From: Kribbella capetownensis
GTDB taxonomy: Bacteria; Actinomycetota; Actinomycetes; Propionibacteriales; Kribbellaceae
Direction of reading: 5' to 3'
DNA: 64,000 bases
NCBI RefSeq assembly: GCF_004331485.1
Contig: NZ_SJKD01000002.1
Coordinates: 1-64,000, forward strand
Both the position numbers and the translations under genes were made by a program. This document shows positions 43,910 through 52,189 of the stretch, one piece after another (positions within the stretch are counted from its first letter, which is position 1; each line of letters opens with the position of its first letter). Under the pieces are notes generated by a model that worked only from the letters and a program-made list of their open reading frames with translations, searched no databases and was not told the origin of the DNA.

Positions 43910-44761
43910 CCATGGCAGCCGAGCCGTTGCCGACAAGCGCCTTGACCCAGCCGGTGGTGGGGTGCTTCTGCTCGCCGTGCTGGTGGTAGGTCACGAGGAA
44001 CGCGAACAGGTCGTTCCCAACGCCCCAGTAGACGGGCTCGATACTCGTGACGAGGTCCGGCCAGACGCCGGACGTGATCGAGACCGATCCCGGCGTGAGG
44101 CGGATCTTGTCCGGATCACGCGTCCACTCTTCGTGCGTACGCGTGATCGCCAGAAGCTGTTCGGAGTTCGTCCGCGCACGCTGCCCCAACTCGGCGGACA
44201 CGCCTGGCAGCCGGCCCTTGTGCTGCATGTGCAGCAACAACTTTGCCGAGCCGTACGCATGGGCGGCGACGATCACCTGCTCGGCGGTGAAGGTGTGATG
44301 CCGCGGGTGCGTGGCTCGCTGCGCCCAGCCCAGATGCCGCGCGTGCACCGTGAACCGGCGCCCTCGAGGGGAACGAGCTCGTGGACCTCGTGACGTTCGT
44401 GGATCTGCGCGCCGAGTCTCTCCGCCAGGTAGAGGTAGTTGGTGGTCAGCTTGTTCTTCGCGTTGTGGCCGCAGCCGATGTTGCACTTCCCGCAGGAGAT
44501 GCAGCCGGTGCGCACACCGGCGCCACAGAGGACGAGTACGTCGTCCAGGTACTCGACCCGCTGGATCCCGTACAGCTCCGCCGCGGGGAACCAGAGGAAC
44601 CCAGGTAGGTGCTAGTGGCTCTTTGGGATGTCCGCGTCGTTCCACCGCTTGCCGGATTCCAGGACGCCGACCCGGTATCCCTTCTCCGCGGTGCAAAGGG
44701 CCGCAACGCTGCCGCCGAATCCGGAGCCGACGACCAGTACGTCGTAATCGAAACGCGCTAT
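43910..44761 (-). pseudogene. GMC-type oxidoreductase (cholesterol-oxidase-like), multiply disrupted
   Basis: Pieces in several frames assemble a FAD-dependent GMC oxidoreductase. The dinucleotide fold (ARFDYDVLVVGSGFGGSVAA) comes first, then FPAAELYGIQRVEYLDDVLV, then CGKCNIGCGHNAKN with NYLYLAERLGA, then QVIVAAHAYGSAKLLLHMQH, and last VEPVYWGVGND. Defects seen: the AAGGAGG site is followed by ATA instead of ATG (44759-44761); an in-frame TAG follows DIPKSH; about a hundred residues are missing before RTGCISCGK; there are further frame changes; and the C-terminus is lost at the GH12 terminator. Confidence 0.75.
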
Positions 44762-44820
44762 CGAGACCTCCTTCACCATCGCTCGTACGACCACGTTCCG
44801 GCCTGTCGATTTCGCATCGC

Positions 44821-44838
44821 ACCAGGGGTCTCACTGGT
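44821..44838 (-). promoter_or_regulatory. 17-bp dyad family, element 1 (GMC oxidoreductase)
   Basis: Minus strand ACCAGTGAGACCCCTGGT, a variant of the CCAGGG-N5-CCCTGG dyad with one base less spacing. It lies 60 bases before the mutated start codon of the oxidoreductase, matching the 61-66 base spacing of four other elements. Confidence 0.5.
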
Positions 44839-44914
44839 ATGCGCCCGGGACTCAACCCGATGACCAGTGGTGCCGCGCCTCATACAGAACGCCTGAGGCG
44901 GGCCTGCCTTCGCA

Positions 44915-45490
44915 TTATCGCGTCCGCGACCGACGCAGAGCGTTCTTCAACGTCCCGGACAGTCGGAATGCGGCGGCGGTCGTCAGCCCGTAGACGAGGT
45001 GCGCGCTCAGGTCCTTTGCGAGCGTACGGCGGTCGTACTTCCAGATCGGCTCGTACAGCTTGGCGGCCGGCAGTACGACGTACCCGCTGGCCCACACGCC
45101 CGCGCCGAAGGGGGCGCCGTACCGGATCCGCGGTGTCCGCAACGACCCGGCGACGACGCCGTACCTGGCGCCGTTGGCAATGCCGTAGCCCCAGTGCATG
45201 ACGTTGTTGACCAAGGCGGCACGTTCGTCGGGCAGTTGACGACGGAACAGTCCTTCGAACACCCGCTTCCCGACCTGGGCAGGCGCAGGGGCCTGGTCCC
45301 AGCTGCGGATATCGGAGCTGAACTCCCAGTGCAGGAATCCGCCTTTGCCGCCGTCCTTGCGGTAACGGGCGTACAGCAGCAGGTCCATGGCGAGCGTGCC
45401 GACAGCCCCGGACAGGACCCCGTTGCTGATGGCTCCGAGAGCTGTGAGCGGCCGAGTCCCAGCCACTACCTCACGCGCGTTGCGTTTCAT
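44915..45490 (-). CDS. DUF1440-like membrane protein
   Basis: A 191-residue protein with hydrophobic stretches near residues 18-40 (ALGAISNGVLSGAVGTLAMD), 100-120 and 130-145. It resembles the YagU/DUF1440 group of inner-membrane proteins, whose role is unclear. The ATG at 45490 is preceded by AAGGAGA. It sits behind one of the 17-bp dyads and next to the broken GMC oxidoreductase. The family assignment is tentative. Confidence 0.65.
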   Translation of the reverse strand: MKRNAREVVAGTRPLTALGAISNGVLSGAVGTLAMDLLLYARYRKDGGKGGFLHWEFSSDIRSWDQAPAPAQVGKRVFEGLFRRQLPDERAALVNNVMHWGYGIANGARYGVVAGSLRTPRIRYGAPFGAGVWASGYVVLPAAKLYEPIWKYDRRTLAKDLSAHLVYGLTTAAAFRLSGTLKNALRRSRTR

Positions 45491-45614
45491 GATGACGATC
45501 TCCTTCTGATCTGGGTCTTCTGATCTGAGTTACTGCGGCAGCTCGTCGCGCTGGCCGGCGCTCCTGGTGTCGCGTGCTCACTGCCGACACTGCTCCGAGG
45601 CGCCCCCCTTCACA

Positions 45615-45631
45615 CCAGTGAGATTCCCGGG
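45615..45631 (-). promoter_or_regulatory. 17-bp dyad family, element 2
   Basis: CCAGTG-AGATT-CCCGGG. The left half and spacer are identical to element 7 at 59765 apart from one spacer base, and the flanking ACA is also shared. It lies 125 bases before the DUF1440-like gene. Confidence 0.45.
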
Positions 45632-45746
45632 CCGGTCCACGGGGCCTTCAGCGGTGGTTCGTCTGCTGCTTGGCTGACGTCGTCCAGCCGCGATCCGATC
45701 TGTACGTGCGCGAAGGCCGAGCGGCCAGATCCGCACTGGGCGAGGA

Positions 45747-45763
45747 CCAGGGACTTCCCCTGG
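45747..45763 (+). promoter_or_regulatory. 17-bp dyad family, element 3 (SRPBCC)
   Basis: Perfect dyad CCAGGG-ACTTC-CCCTGG followed by GGTGACGCGTCAAC. Dyad and following bases are nearly identical to element 8 at 59847. The SRPBCC start is 65 bases downstream. Confidence 0.7.
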
Positions 45764-45827
45764 GGTGACGCGTCAACGCCGGACGCATCTTGGTGGTAGC
45801 GGAACCCTTCAAGGATTGGACAAAGCG

Positions 45828-46301
45828 ATGACCACCATCCACTTCACCGAGGTGACCACCTCGACGCCCGAGCAGTTCATTGCCGGGCTCACGGACTTCG
45901 GTCCGGGTCGCTCGAAGCTGTTCGCCAACAGCCACGACGACAACCTCGAGGTGCACGACCAAGGCCCCGGCTACGCCGACGTCACCGAAGGCTCAGGCGG
46001 CGTCTGGGAACGCCTGCACTACGACTGGTCCGACCCGAACCATGTCGTCCTGAAGACCACCGACTCCAGCGTCTGGGGCGGCGCCTCCGGTCACACCTAC
46101 ACCTTCAAGCGCCGGGCCGATGGCGCGACCCAGATCGACGTCGTCATCGTCCGCGAGGGCAAGAACCTCAAGGGCCATCTGCTCGCAGGTGTGTTCGCCC
46201 TGTTCGGTAAGCGCGTCCTCGGCAAGGCCTTCGACGACAGTGTCCGGGCGATCGAGGCCCGCAACATCCCCACCACCAGCACGATCCGCACGAACGTATG
46301 A
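45828..46301 (+). CDS. SRPBCC-like protein, paralogue of the gene at 59253
   Basis: A 157-residue cytoplasmic protein with a polyketide-cyclase/dehydrase-like layout (LTDFGPGRSKLF, DVTEGSGGVWERLHYDWSDP, SGHTYTFKRRADGATQIDVV, KNLKGHLL). It is very similar along its whole length to the product of 59253-59702. The ATG at 45828 has AAGGA upstream; a longer frame to 45765 would include the promoter dyad. Its downstream partner, an alpha/beta hydrolase, survives only as fragments, whereas the other copy has an intact one. Ligand unknown. Confidence 0.8.
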   Translation: MTTIHFTEVTTSTPEQFIAGLTDFGPGRSKLFANSHDDNLEVHDQGPGYADVTEGSGGVWERLHYDWSDPNHVVLKTTDSSVWGGASGHTYTFKRRADGATQIDVVIVREGKNLKGHLLAGVFALFGKRVLGKAFDDSVRAIEARNIPTTSTIRTNV

Positions 46302-46318
46302 CCGCCACGCCAAAGTTG

Positions 46319-46560
46319 ATGCTTAAGGCAAGGAACCTGATGGTTGCGGCGCTGGGCGCGGCGTTGCTACTGGCCGGCGCCGCAACCATCAGGCCACGGA
46401 AACTCGCAGTTCCCGGGCCGTGACCTAGGGCCGGAGACCACTCCGATCAGCTACGCCAGCGCGCTCGACCTCGCGATCAAGCCAGACAATGCGCAGGCGG
46501 TCTTCGCCGCCGACCTGCCCGCCCGCCAGGCCGAGCCGCGCGTTGACAGCTACCGAGAAC
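46319..46560 (+). pseudogene. Exported alpha/beta hydrolase remnant, paralogue of 59929-60729
   Basis: The signal peptide MLKARNLMVAALGAALLLAG matches MFKAKNLLVAAAGAAVLLTG of the intact copy. After a junction near 46420 the sequence resumes in another frame with LGPETTPISYASALDLAIKP, matching LGPDVTNVISYPGGVDLALN. About 100 codons, including the nucleophile elbow, are deleted. Downstream to 46773 I see only an unrecognised scrap (GHPGPEMHSDPME). Confidence 0.75.
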
Positions 46561-46773
46561 AGCCGGCCAGGGCATCGCGCTCCGGCCGGCTCACGTGGCG
46601 ATCGGGTTCGGCAAAGGAATCCCGGGAGGCGTCGGACGACGAGTTGGGCCGCGGGATGCCGTGTTCTTCCGTACGTCGGGGCATCCCGGACCGGAGATGC
46701 ATTCGGACCCGATGGAGTAGTCAAATGTTGGACAGGGTTGCGCGGGGGATGAGCGGGCGCCATCTTGGAGGGC

Positions 46774-46971
46774 ATGGACAGATCGGATGAGGACCGGGCG
46801 ATCAGCGAGGTGATCGACCGGCTGGCCAAGCAGTTCCCGGCCGTGTCCGCGGATGAGGTTGCGGATGCCGTGGGGCAGTCCCGGCCCGAGTTCGACAACG
46901 CTCGGGTGCGGGACTTCGTGCCGTTGTTCGTCGAGCGGGGAGCCAAGGCTCGGCTGCGGGAACTGGTGTAG
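46774..46971 (+). CDS. Small three-helix-bundle domain protein
   Basis: A 65-residue protein predicted to be three helices: ISEVIDRLAKQF, SADEVADAVGQSRPEF, FVPLFVERGAKARLREL. It matches the small three-helix-bundle dimerisation proteins found in actinobacteria, with no known job. The ATG at 46774 is preceded by TTGGAGG; an in-frame TTG at 46765 overlaps that site. Confidence 0.7.
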   Translation: MDRSDEDRAISEVIDRLAKQFPAVSADEVADAVGQSRPEFDNARVRDFVPLFVERGAKARLRELV

Positions 46972-47127
46972 TCACGATTCTCCCGCGGCACCGCCCAACT
47001 ACTTGCACGTGGGATCGCGGTCTGGAGACGTAGCAGCCCACGCCGTGAGTGACACCGGTGCGAGAGGAAAGCGGCCGATGGCAGACAGCACGGAAGACTC
47101 CTTGCAGAAGGCCAGCGTCGCGCTGCG

Positions 47128-47409
47128 GTGAGCTGTCGAGGTACTGCGCCGCCGCCCGGCGACGACGTGGTGGCGAAGTCGTTGGTGGCCGAGTTCCATG
47201 AGCTGCGGACCTTGATGTCAACGGCAACAGTCTTGATGAGCTCGTTCGCCCTGCTTCGGTTCACCGACGTGATGAACGAGCACACGGGGCAACAGGGCGC
47301 GCGCACCCTGCAGGAGGCCGACGCCGAGTTGAGCGCCGCCTCTGACTACCTCAGCCGGGCCGCAGGCCACCTGACCACCGCAAGACAGAGACTCGACACC
47401 CTCACCTGA
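47128..47409 (+). CDS. Hypothetical small helical protein
   Basis: A 93-codon frame with amphipathic helices (VAKSLVAEFHELRTLMSTAT, EADAELSAASDYLSRAAGHL). The start is unclear: GTG at 47128 follows immediately on a short upstream frame (MADSTEDSLQKASVALR, 47080-47130), and the two may be one gene split by a frameshift. GTG at 47167 is another option. No family recognised. Confidence 0.45.
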   Translation: MSCRGTAPPPGDDVVAKSLVAEFHELRTLMSTATVLMSSFALLRFTDVMNEHTGQQGARTLQEADAELSAASDYLSRAAGHLTTARQRLDTLT

Positions 47410-47473
47410 GCCGTCGGTTCGGTCGCCTCGTTCGGTCCCTCAGGTGCGCTCCCGGCGACCGCTCCACTCGGCG

Positions 47474-47631
47474 TTAGCTTTCGTCTTGGCGGGTGAAGAG
47501 TTGGAGGAAGAGCAGGAAGATGTTGAGGATGTCGAGGAAGATCGATGCGGCCAGCAGGGGTGCGGAGTCGAGGTCGGTGGTGGGGCCGCGACGTCGGCCA
47601 TCTGGCCGGTGCGGGCGTCCGTAGTACTCAT
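47474..47631 (-). pseudogene. Bax inhibitor-1-like C-terminal fragment
   Basis: The segment TTDLDSAPLLAASIFLDILN followed by IFLLFLQLF is the last membrane helix and tail typical of Bax inhibitor-1/YccA-like proteins. The preceding start (MSTTDARTGQMADVAA from 47631) is in another frame and only 16 residues long, so the body of the protein is missing. Its ATG overlaps the stop of a VOC fragment. Confidence 0.45.
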
Positions 47632-47828
47632 GATGTTGGGCTGACCTCGATCTCGGAGCAGACGACGCCATCGGCGAGCAGGCTGGTGTGCCACGCCTCC
47701 AGTTCCGTCGGCGACGGGACCTGGAACGCGAGGTGGTCGAGTCCGATCCGGTGGGGATCGAACCGGCCGTCGGAGTCCTCGGGGTGGTCGCGCAGCGCGA
47801 TCAGTCGAGCGCGGGTATACAGCCATGC
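47628..47828 (-). pseudogene. Glyoxalase/VOC protein, 5'-truncated
   Basis: A frame without start codon reads LIALRDHP, then RFDPHRIGLDHLAFQVPSP and TELEAWHTSLLADGV: the second half of a VOC metalloenzyme fold, including the metal-ligand His of LDHLAF. The N-terminal half is absent; the fragment abuts the stop of the intact VOC gene at 47829. Confidence 0.6.
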
Positions 47829-48197
47829 TCAGCTCAAAGGCGCGCCTTCGACCAGTAGCCACTGGTTGCCGTCGGGATCATCGAACGTCACGGCGTCGCA
47901 GCCGGTACGGCAGCGGATGACCGCGCTCGGTGATGCTCCGCGCGCGAGGAGTTCCGCGCGGGCTGCCTCGAGGTCCGGCACAGTCAATTGGCCGCGGAAC
48001 GAGCCCGGCGTGGCGGGCGTGATCCCGGTGCCGATGATGATTGAGCACACTGAACTCGGCGGGGTCAGCTGGACGACCCGGAGGCCGTCGCGCGTCGCCT
48101 CGTCGACGTCCAGCCGGAATCCGAGGGCACGGTAGAAGTGCCGGGTGCGGTCGACATCGGTCACGGGTACGACGACTGCTTCGAGCTTGCTGTCCAC
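47829..48197 (-). CDS. VOC (glyoxalase-like) family protein
   Basis: A 122-residue protein with two beta-alpha-beta-beta-beta modules (VVVPVTDVDRTRHFYRALGF, then GQLTVPDLEAARAELLARG) and the ending VTFDDPDGNQWLLVE. Small VOC proteins are metal-dependent lyases, dioxygenases or resistance proteins; the activity cannot be assigned. The GTG at 48197 follows GGAGC. The frame extends far upstream only because it is antisense to open codons of the LuxR gene region. Confidence 0.8.
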   Translation of the reverse strand: MDSKLEAVVVPVTDVDRTRHFYRALGFRLDVDEATRDGLRVVQLTPPSSVCSIIIGTGITPATPGSFRGQLTVPDLEAARAELLARGASPSAVIRCRTGCDAVTFDDPDGNQWLLVEGAPLS

Positions 48198-48231
48198 GCT
48201 CCGATCGTCGCCGCGGGCGACCGGCGTCGCG

Positions 48232-48248
48232 TCCGTCGAAATCCCTGG
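48232..48248 (-). promoter_or_regulatory. 17-bp dyad family, element 4 (VOC gene)
   Basis: Minus strand CCAGGG-ATTTC-GACGGA followed by CGCGACGCC. The left half is exact and the right half weak, but the whole stretch is nearly identical to element 6 (CCAGGG-ATTAC-CACGGA then CGCGA). 35 bases before the VOC start and just beyond the end of the LuxR gene. Confidence 0.5.
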
Positions 48249-48256
48249 TCCGTGCC

Positions 48257-50989
48257 TCAGCCGGAGCGGGCCAACGCCGTACGGAGCTGCCGGCGGGATC
48301 TGATGCCGAGTTTGGAGAACGTCTTGCGCAGGTGCCACTCCACAGTGCGAGGGCTGATGAACAGTTGCGCCGCGATCTCGGGGTTGGTCAAGCCGTCCCG
48401 TGCCAGGCCGGCGATCTGTGCCTCCTGCGCGGTGAGGTCGTTGCTGGTCTCCGGCGAGCGCTTGCGAACGGTCTCGCCGGTGGCGAGCAACTCGTGCCGG
48501 GCCCGTTCCGCGAATGCCTCGAGCCCCATCCCGGTCAACTGATCGTGCGCAGTCCGCAGTTGCTCGCGTGCGTCGACCCTGCGGCCTTCTCGGCGGAGCC
48601 ACTCGCCGTACAGCAGCTGGGACCGGGCGGTCTCCACCCGTAGAGCGGTCCTGCTGAGGCGCTCGATCGATTCGCGATAGTCGGCCTCTTGCCCGCCGAG
48701 AAGGGCCCGGATACGTGCCTCGATGCCGAAGCCCCAGTCGGTCGGTACGGCGGTGGTGCGTTCGGTCAGCCAGGTCAGTGCGGACTCGACGAGCTTTGTG
48801 TCGCCGGTCCTCGACGCCGCCTCGGCCAGCTCGCTGACCACGAGGACGCCGTACCCGATGACATCCTGCTCGAAGACCCGGAGGGCGGCGTCCCGTGCCG
48901 TGTCGTAGCGGCCGAGTCCGTTGTGCAGTACGGCGTTCGCGTACGTCGCGAAGACCGCCATCCGGCCCTGCTCCCGCGCGGTCGCCTCCCGGACCGCCGC
49001 GTCGATCAGGCGGCAGGCCGTGACCTCGTCGCCGCGGAACGCCTCGAGCAGCAGGCCGCCGTACCCGACCTGTGGGTTCCCGGTCGCGGCTGCGATCTGG
49101 CGATCCTCCTCGACCAGGCCGGCCACGGCGTCGAGGTCGCCCGTGAGGCATTCGAGGTTGGCCCGGAAGCTGAGAGCGAACTGGAGTTGCACGAGCGCGC
49201 CGGTCTCCCGGGCCAGCCGATCCTGCCGGCCCGCGAGTTCCTGCGCAGTCTCGAAATCCCAGACCTCGATCGCGACGATGCCGCTGGCCCGGTTGCCGGC
49301 CAGCCAGAGCCAGCTGCCGACATCTTCGGCGCCGACCTCTTCTTCCCGGGCCCGGGCAAGCGCCTTGATCAGGTCGGGTGCCGCGGTCGCGTAGCCGCGG
49401 GTGAAGCGCACGGCCAGCGCCTGCAGGAGCATGTCTGCCGGTGGTTCGGAGTCGGCCGGGGGAGGTGCTGCGCCGGCCGCGAAGGCGAGAATGCCCGGGG
49501 TGTCCGGTCCGCTGGCCCAGATCGCCGCGGACATCGCCTCGAGGTAGGTGATCCGTGCCCGGCGAGCGTTGAGCGGGTCGAGTTTCCTCGCTGCGGCGAG
49601 CAGGGTCCGGGCAGCCTCGCGGGCGCGGCCCTGGTCGAAGGCGATCTCGCCGCGCAGACACTCGCCCTCTGCCGCCCGCAGCGTGTCCGGTGGACCGTCG
49701 GCGACGTCGTTGAGCAGGTCGAGAGCCGCGTCGAGAGCGCCCGCGCTCCGCTTGGCAGTGGCTGCGGCGAGGAGTCGCTCGGCCCGGCGGTCAGGGTCGA
49801 GGGTCAGCTCTGCTGACCGTTCGAGGAAAGAGCCGGCCGCGAAGAAACCACCACGGGCCTGTGCTCTCCGCGCAGAGCTCTCGAGTTCGGCAGCGACCTC
49901 CTCGACGGGCACCGATGTCGCCTGCGCTCGGTGCCAGACACGCCGGTCCGGATCGAGGCCGGGATCCGTCACATCCGCCAACGCCTGGTGCACAGCCTGT
50001 CGCGCCTGCGGCGTGGCGATCCGGTACACCGCGGACCGGACGAGCGGATGCCGGAACTGGATGTGCCGACCGAAAGTGATGAGCCCGGACTCGGCCGCCG
50101 CGGCGGCCGGGTCTGCGCCGAGCCCAAGCTCCTCCGCGGCACGCCATAGGAGTGTCGGGTCTCCCAGCGGTTCGGCCGCGGCGGCCAGCAAGAGCAGCCG
50201 GGTGTCGGCCGGGAGTGGCTCGAGCCGCCGGACGAAGCTCTCCTCGATCCGGCCGGCCAGCGTGCCCGCACCGAGTCCGTCCGCCAGTTCAGCTGCAGTC
50301 CAGGCGCGAGGGAGCTCGAGCAGCGCCAGCGGGTTGCCACGGGTCTCGGCGACGATTCGGTCCCGGACGCGCGAATCGACCATCCCAGGGAGGACCGAGT
50401 CCAGCAACGCCCGTGCGTCGCTGTCGCTGAGACCACGCACCTCCAGCTCCGCCAGTCCGGTGAACTCGTGATCCATGCCGTCGCGGACCGCGAACAGCAT
50501 CACCACCGACTCCGCCGCCAGCCGACGGGCGACGAATGCGAGGATCCGCGCCGACATCCGGTCGAGCCACTGTGCGTCGTCGACGACGCACACGACGGGC
50601 TGACGGCCGGACGCGTCGGACAGCAGGTTCAGGACGGCGAGCCCGATGAGGAAACGGTCCGGCGCCGGTCCGGTCGCCATGCCGAACGCCGTACCGAGGG
50701 CCTCGTGCTGTGGACGCGGGAGGCGCTCAATACCGTCGATGAACGGCTGGCAGAGCTGGTGCAGCCCGGCGTACGCGAGCTCCATCTCGGATTCGACTCC
50801 GGCCGCGCGGGTTATCCGGCAGCCGTGGGTGCGCTCCAGCAGCGAGTCCAGCAGGGCCGACTTTCCGACTCCGGCCTCACCGCGCAGGACCAGGACGTCA
50901 CTGCGACCCGTGCGTGCGGCCTCGACCAGGCGGTCCAGCACAACGCCCTCCTCCTGGCGCCCCAGGAGTCCGCGATCTGCCATCGTCAC
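48257..50989 (-). CDS. LuxR-family LAL regulator (AAA ATPase plus LuxR HTH)
   Basis: A 910-residue regulator of the MalT/LAL type. Walker A is VLRGEAGVGKSALLDSLLE near residue 35, a Walker B-like VVCVVDDAQWLD near 135, then a long helical TPR-like region (residues about 330-830). The C-terminal HTH reads LTAQEAQIAGLARDGLTNPE then IAAQLFISPRTVEWHLRKTF. Such proteins are ATP-dependent activators that switch on when a ligand binds. It lies in the middle of a set of genes that share a 17-bp dyad and is the only candidate regulator for them in the window; that link is inference. GTG at 50989 or ATG at 50983 may be the start. Confidence 0.88.
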   Translation of the reverse strand: MTMADRGLLGRQEEGVVLDRLVEAARTGRSDVLVLRGEAGVGKSALLDSLLERTHGCRITRAAGVESEMELAYAGLHQLCQPFIDGIERLPRPQHEALGTAFGMATGPAPDRFLIGLAVLNLLSDASGRQPVVCVVDDAQWLDRMSARILAFVARRLAAESVVMLFAVRDGMDHEFTGLAELEVRGLSDSDARALLDSVLPGMVDSRVRDRIVAETRGNPLALLELPRAWTAAELADGLGAGTLAGRIEESFVRRLEPLPADTRLLLLAAAAEPLGDPTLLWRAAEELGLGADPAAAAAESGLITFGRHIQFRHPLVRSAVYRIATPQARQAVHQALADVTDPGLDPDRRVWHRAQATSVPVEEVAAELESSARRAQARGGFFAAGSFLERSAELTLDPDRRAERLLAAATAKRSAGALDAALDLLNDVADGPPDTLRAAEGECLRGEIAFDQGRAREAARTLLAAARKLDPLNARRARITYLEAMSAAIWASGPDTPGILAFAAGAAPPPADSEPPADMLLQALAVRFTRGYATAAPDLIKALARAREEEVGAEDVGSWLWLAGNRASGIVAIEVWDFETAQELAGRQDRLARETGALVQLQFALSFRANLECLTGDLDAVAGLVEEDRQIAAATGNPQVGYGGLLLEAFRGDEVTACRLIDAAVREATAREQGRMAVFATYANAVLHNGLGRYDTARDAALRVFEQDVIGYGVLVVSELAEAASRTGDTKLVESALTWLTERTTAVPTDWGFGIEARIRALLGGQEADYRESIERLSRTALRVETARSQLLYGEWLRREGRRVDAREQLRTAHDQLTGMGLEAFAERARHELLATGETVRKRSPETSNDLTAQEAQIAGLARDGLTNPEIAAQLFISPRTVEWHLRKTFSKLGIRSRRQLRTALARSG

Positions 50990-51212
50990 CCCCGCTGTCC
51001 CCGGGCACCCCGGCAGCCTACCCAGCCCGGTTCGATCGGCAGGCCTCTCAAGTTTTCACCTGAGACCGACCCGACGCAACGCCGACATCCAGAGGGTGCG
51101 CTTCCGCAGCATCGTCGTCGGCAGTGGCGGAGCGGTCGCGACCGAGCTCGGCGGCGTACGCCGACCTCGTCACGAACTGGTGGGCCTCGCTGCCTCGGCG
51201 CTAGTGCGCACA

Positions 51213-51229
51213 CCAGGGATTCGCCCAGG
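51213..51229 (+). promoter_or_regulatory. 17-bp dyad family, element 5 (PRTase)
   Basis: CCAGGG-ATTCG-CCCAGG followed by GGCGACC, 61 bases before the start of the phosphoribosyltransferase-like gene. Confidence 0.6.
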
Positions 51230-51289
51230 GGCGACCAGATCGTCGGCGGCGCATCGTCGAAGGTATCCATCCACTCCCAGGAGGAGAAC

Positions 51290-51952
51290 ATGATGAACAG
51301 CGCTCTTGTCGCCCGACTCGCGACGGTCCCGGGCCTGGTGCGCGCGGGGATCTCACACTGGGACATGAAGACCCGGCTTCCGCTGCACCCGTTGTCCGTG
51401 GAGACTGCGTACGGCGATCCGCGGTTGCTGCACGACCTCGCGGTACCAGGTGCAACCTTCGCGGAGCGGCTCGGCGTGGAGGTCATTGTCGGCGCGGAGA
51501 CCGGCGGCATCCCGCTCGCGGCCGCAGTCGCGTTGGCCGCCGATCTGCCTTCCGCGTTCGTGCGGAAGCCCGGATATGTGGGACACGAGGACCACGAGCC
51601 GAGGATCCGCGGTGCGGCGGTCGCCGGCCGCCGGGTACTGCTCGTCGACGATGCGGTCGCGCAAGGCACTGCACTCGAGGCATTCGCCGCCGAACTGCGA
51701 GCTGAAGGCGCGATTCTGGTCGCCGCCTTCACGGTGGTCGACATGCGCGCCGTCGCCGGCTCGGTGACACCGACCGCTCGTCGACTCCCGATCGAATCGA
51801 TCGCCACCTACCTCGACGTCTTGTCAGCCGCCACCGAACAAGGCGTGCTCGAGCCGAAAGTCCACCAACTCGCCGTCGACGCCCTCGTCAACCACTGGCC
51901 CGACAACGACCCCCGCTGGAACCTCCTCGTCACCACGCCCAACGCCGCCTGA
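51290..51952 (+). CDS. Orotate-phosphoribosyltransferase-like protein
   Basis: A 220-residue type I PRTase-fold protein. The PRPP-binding loop is RRVLLVDDAVAQGTALE and the preceding VIVGAETGGIPLAAAVA and AFVRKPGYVGHEDHEPRIRG fit orotate PRTase-like enzymes. The C-terminal extension (LAVDALVNHWPDNDPRW) and the N-terminal HWDMKTRLPLHPLS are shared with the paralogue at 56845 and are not in canonical PyrE. No pyrimidine genes are nearby, so a salvage or regulatory role is more likely than de novo synthesis. The ATG follows AGGAGGAGA; the next codon is also ATG. Confidence 0.8.
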   Translation: MMNSALVARLATVPGLVRAGISHWDMKTRLPLHPLSVETAYGDPRLLHDLAVPGATFAERLGVEVIVGAETGGIPLAAAVALAADLPSAFVRKPGYVGHEDHEPRIRGAAVAGRRVLLVDDAVAQGTALEAFAAELRAEGAILVAAFTVVDMRAVAGSVTPTARRLPIESIATYLDVLSAATEQGVLEPKVHQLAVDALVNHWPDNDPRWNLLVTTPNAA

Positions 51953-51968
51953 CCGACACCTTCGGAGC

Positions 51969-52001
51969 GCCGGAGTACGCCTCACAGAGCCGTACTCCGG
52001 C
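51969..52001 (+). terminator. Hairpin terminator after the PRTase gene
   Basis: GCCGGAGTACG and CGTACTCCGGC form a perfect 11-bp stem with an 11-base loop, 17 bases after the stop codon. No T-run. Confidence 0.75.
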
Positions 52002-52189
52002 GAGGTCCACGGGCATGACCAGCACGCGAGAATCCGGGGCGCTGGTAGACGCGGTCTCGCGCATGGCCGGCACCTCGGGGACGACGTAGCGTCGTAGCCA
52101 GGAGAACGTCTGACCGACAGCATCAGGGGGCGCGACCTTGATGTGCTGCGCGACCTGGTGAGGTCGCCGCCGTAAAATGCAGCGCACCG

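Noticed and set aside
47829..49661. 610-codon minus-strand frame that includes the VOC gene
   Set aside because: Only the last 122 codons are VOC; the rest overlaps the LuxR regulator in another frame of the same strand.
51930..52187. 85-codon minus-strand frame after the PRTase gene
   Set aside because: It crosses the perfect terminator hairpin and the end of the PRTase gene; no family match.
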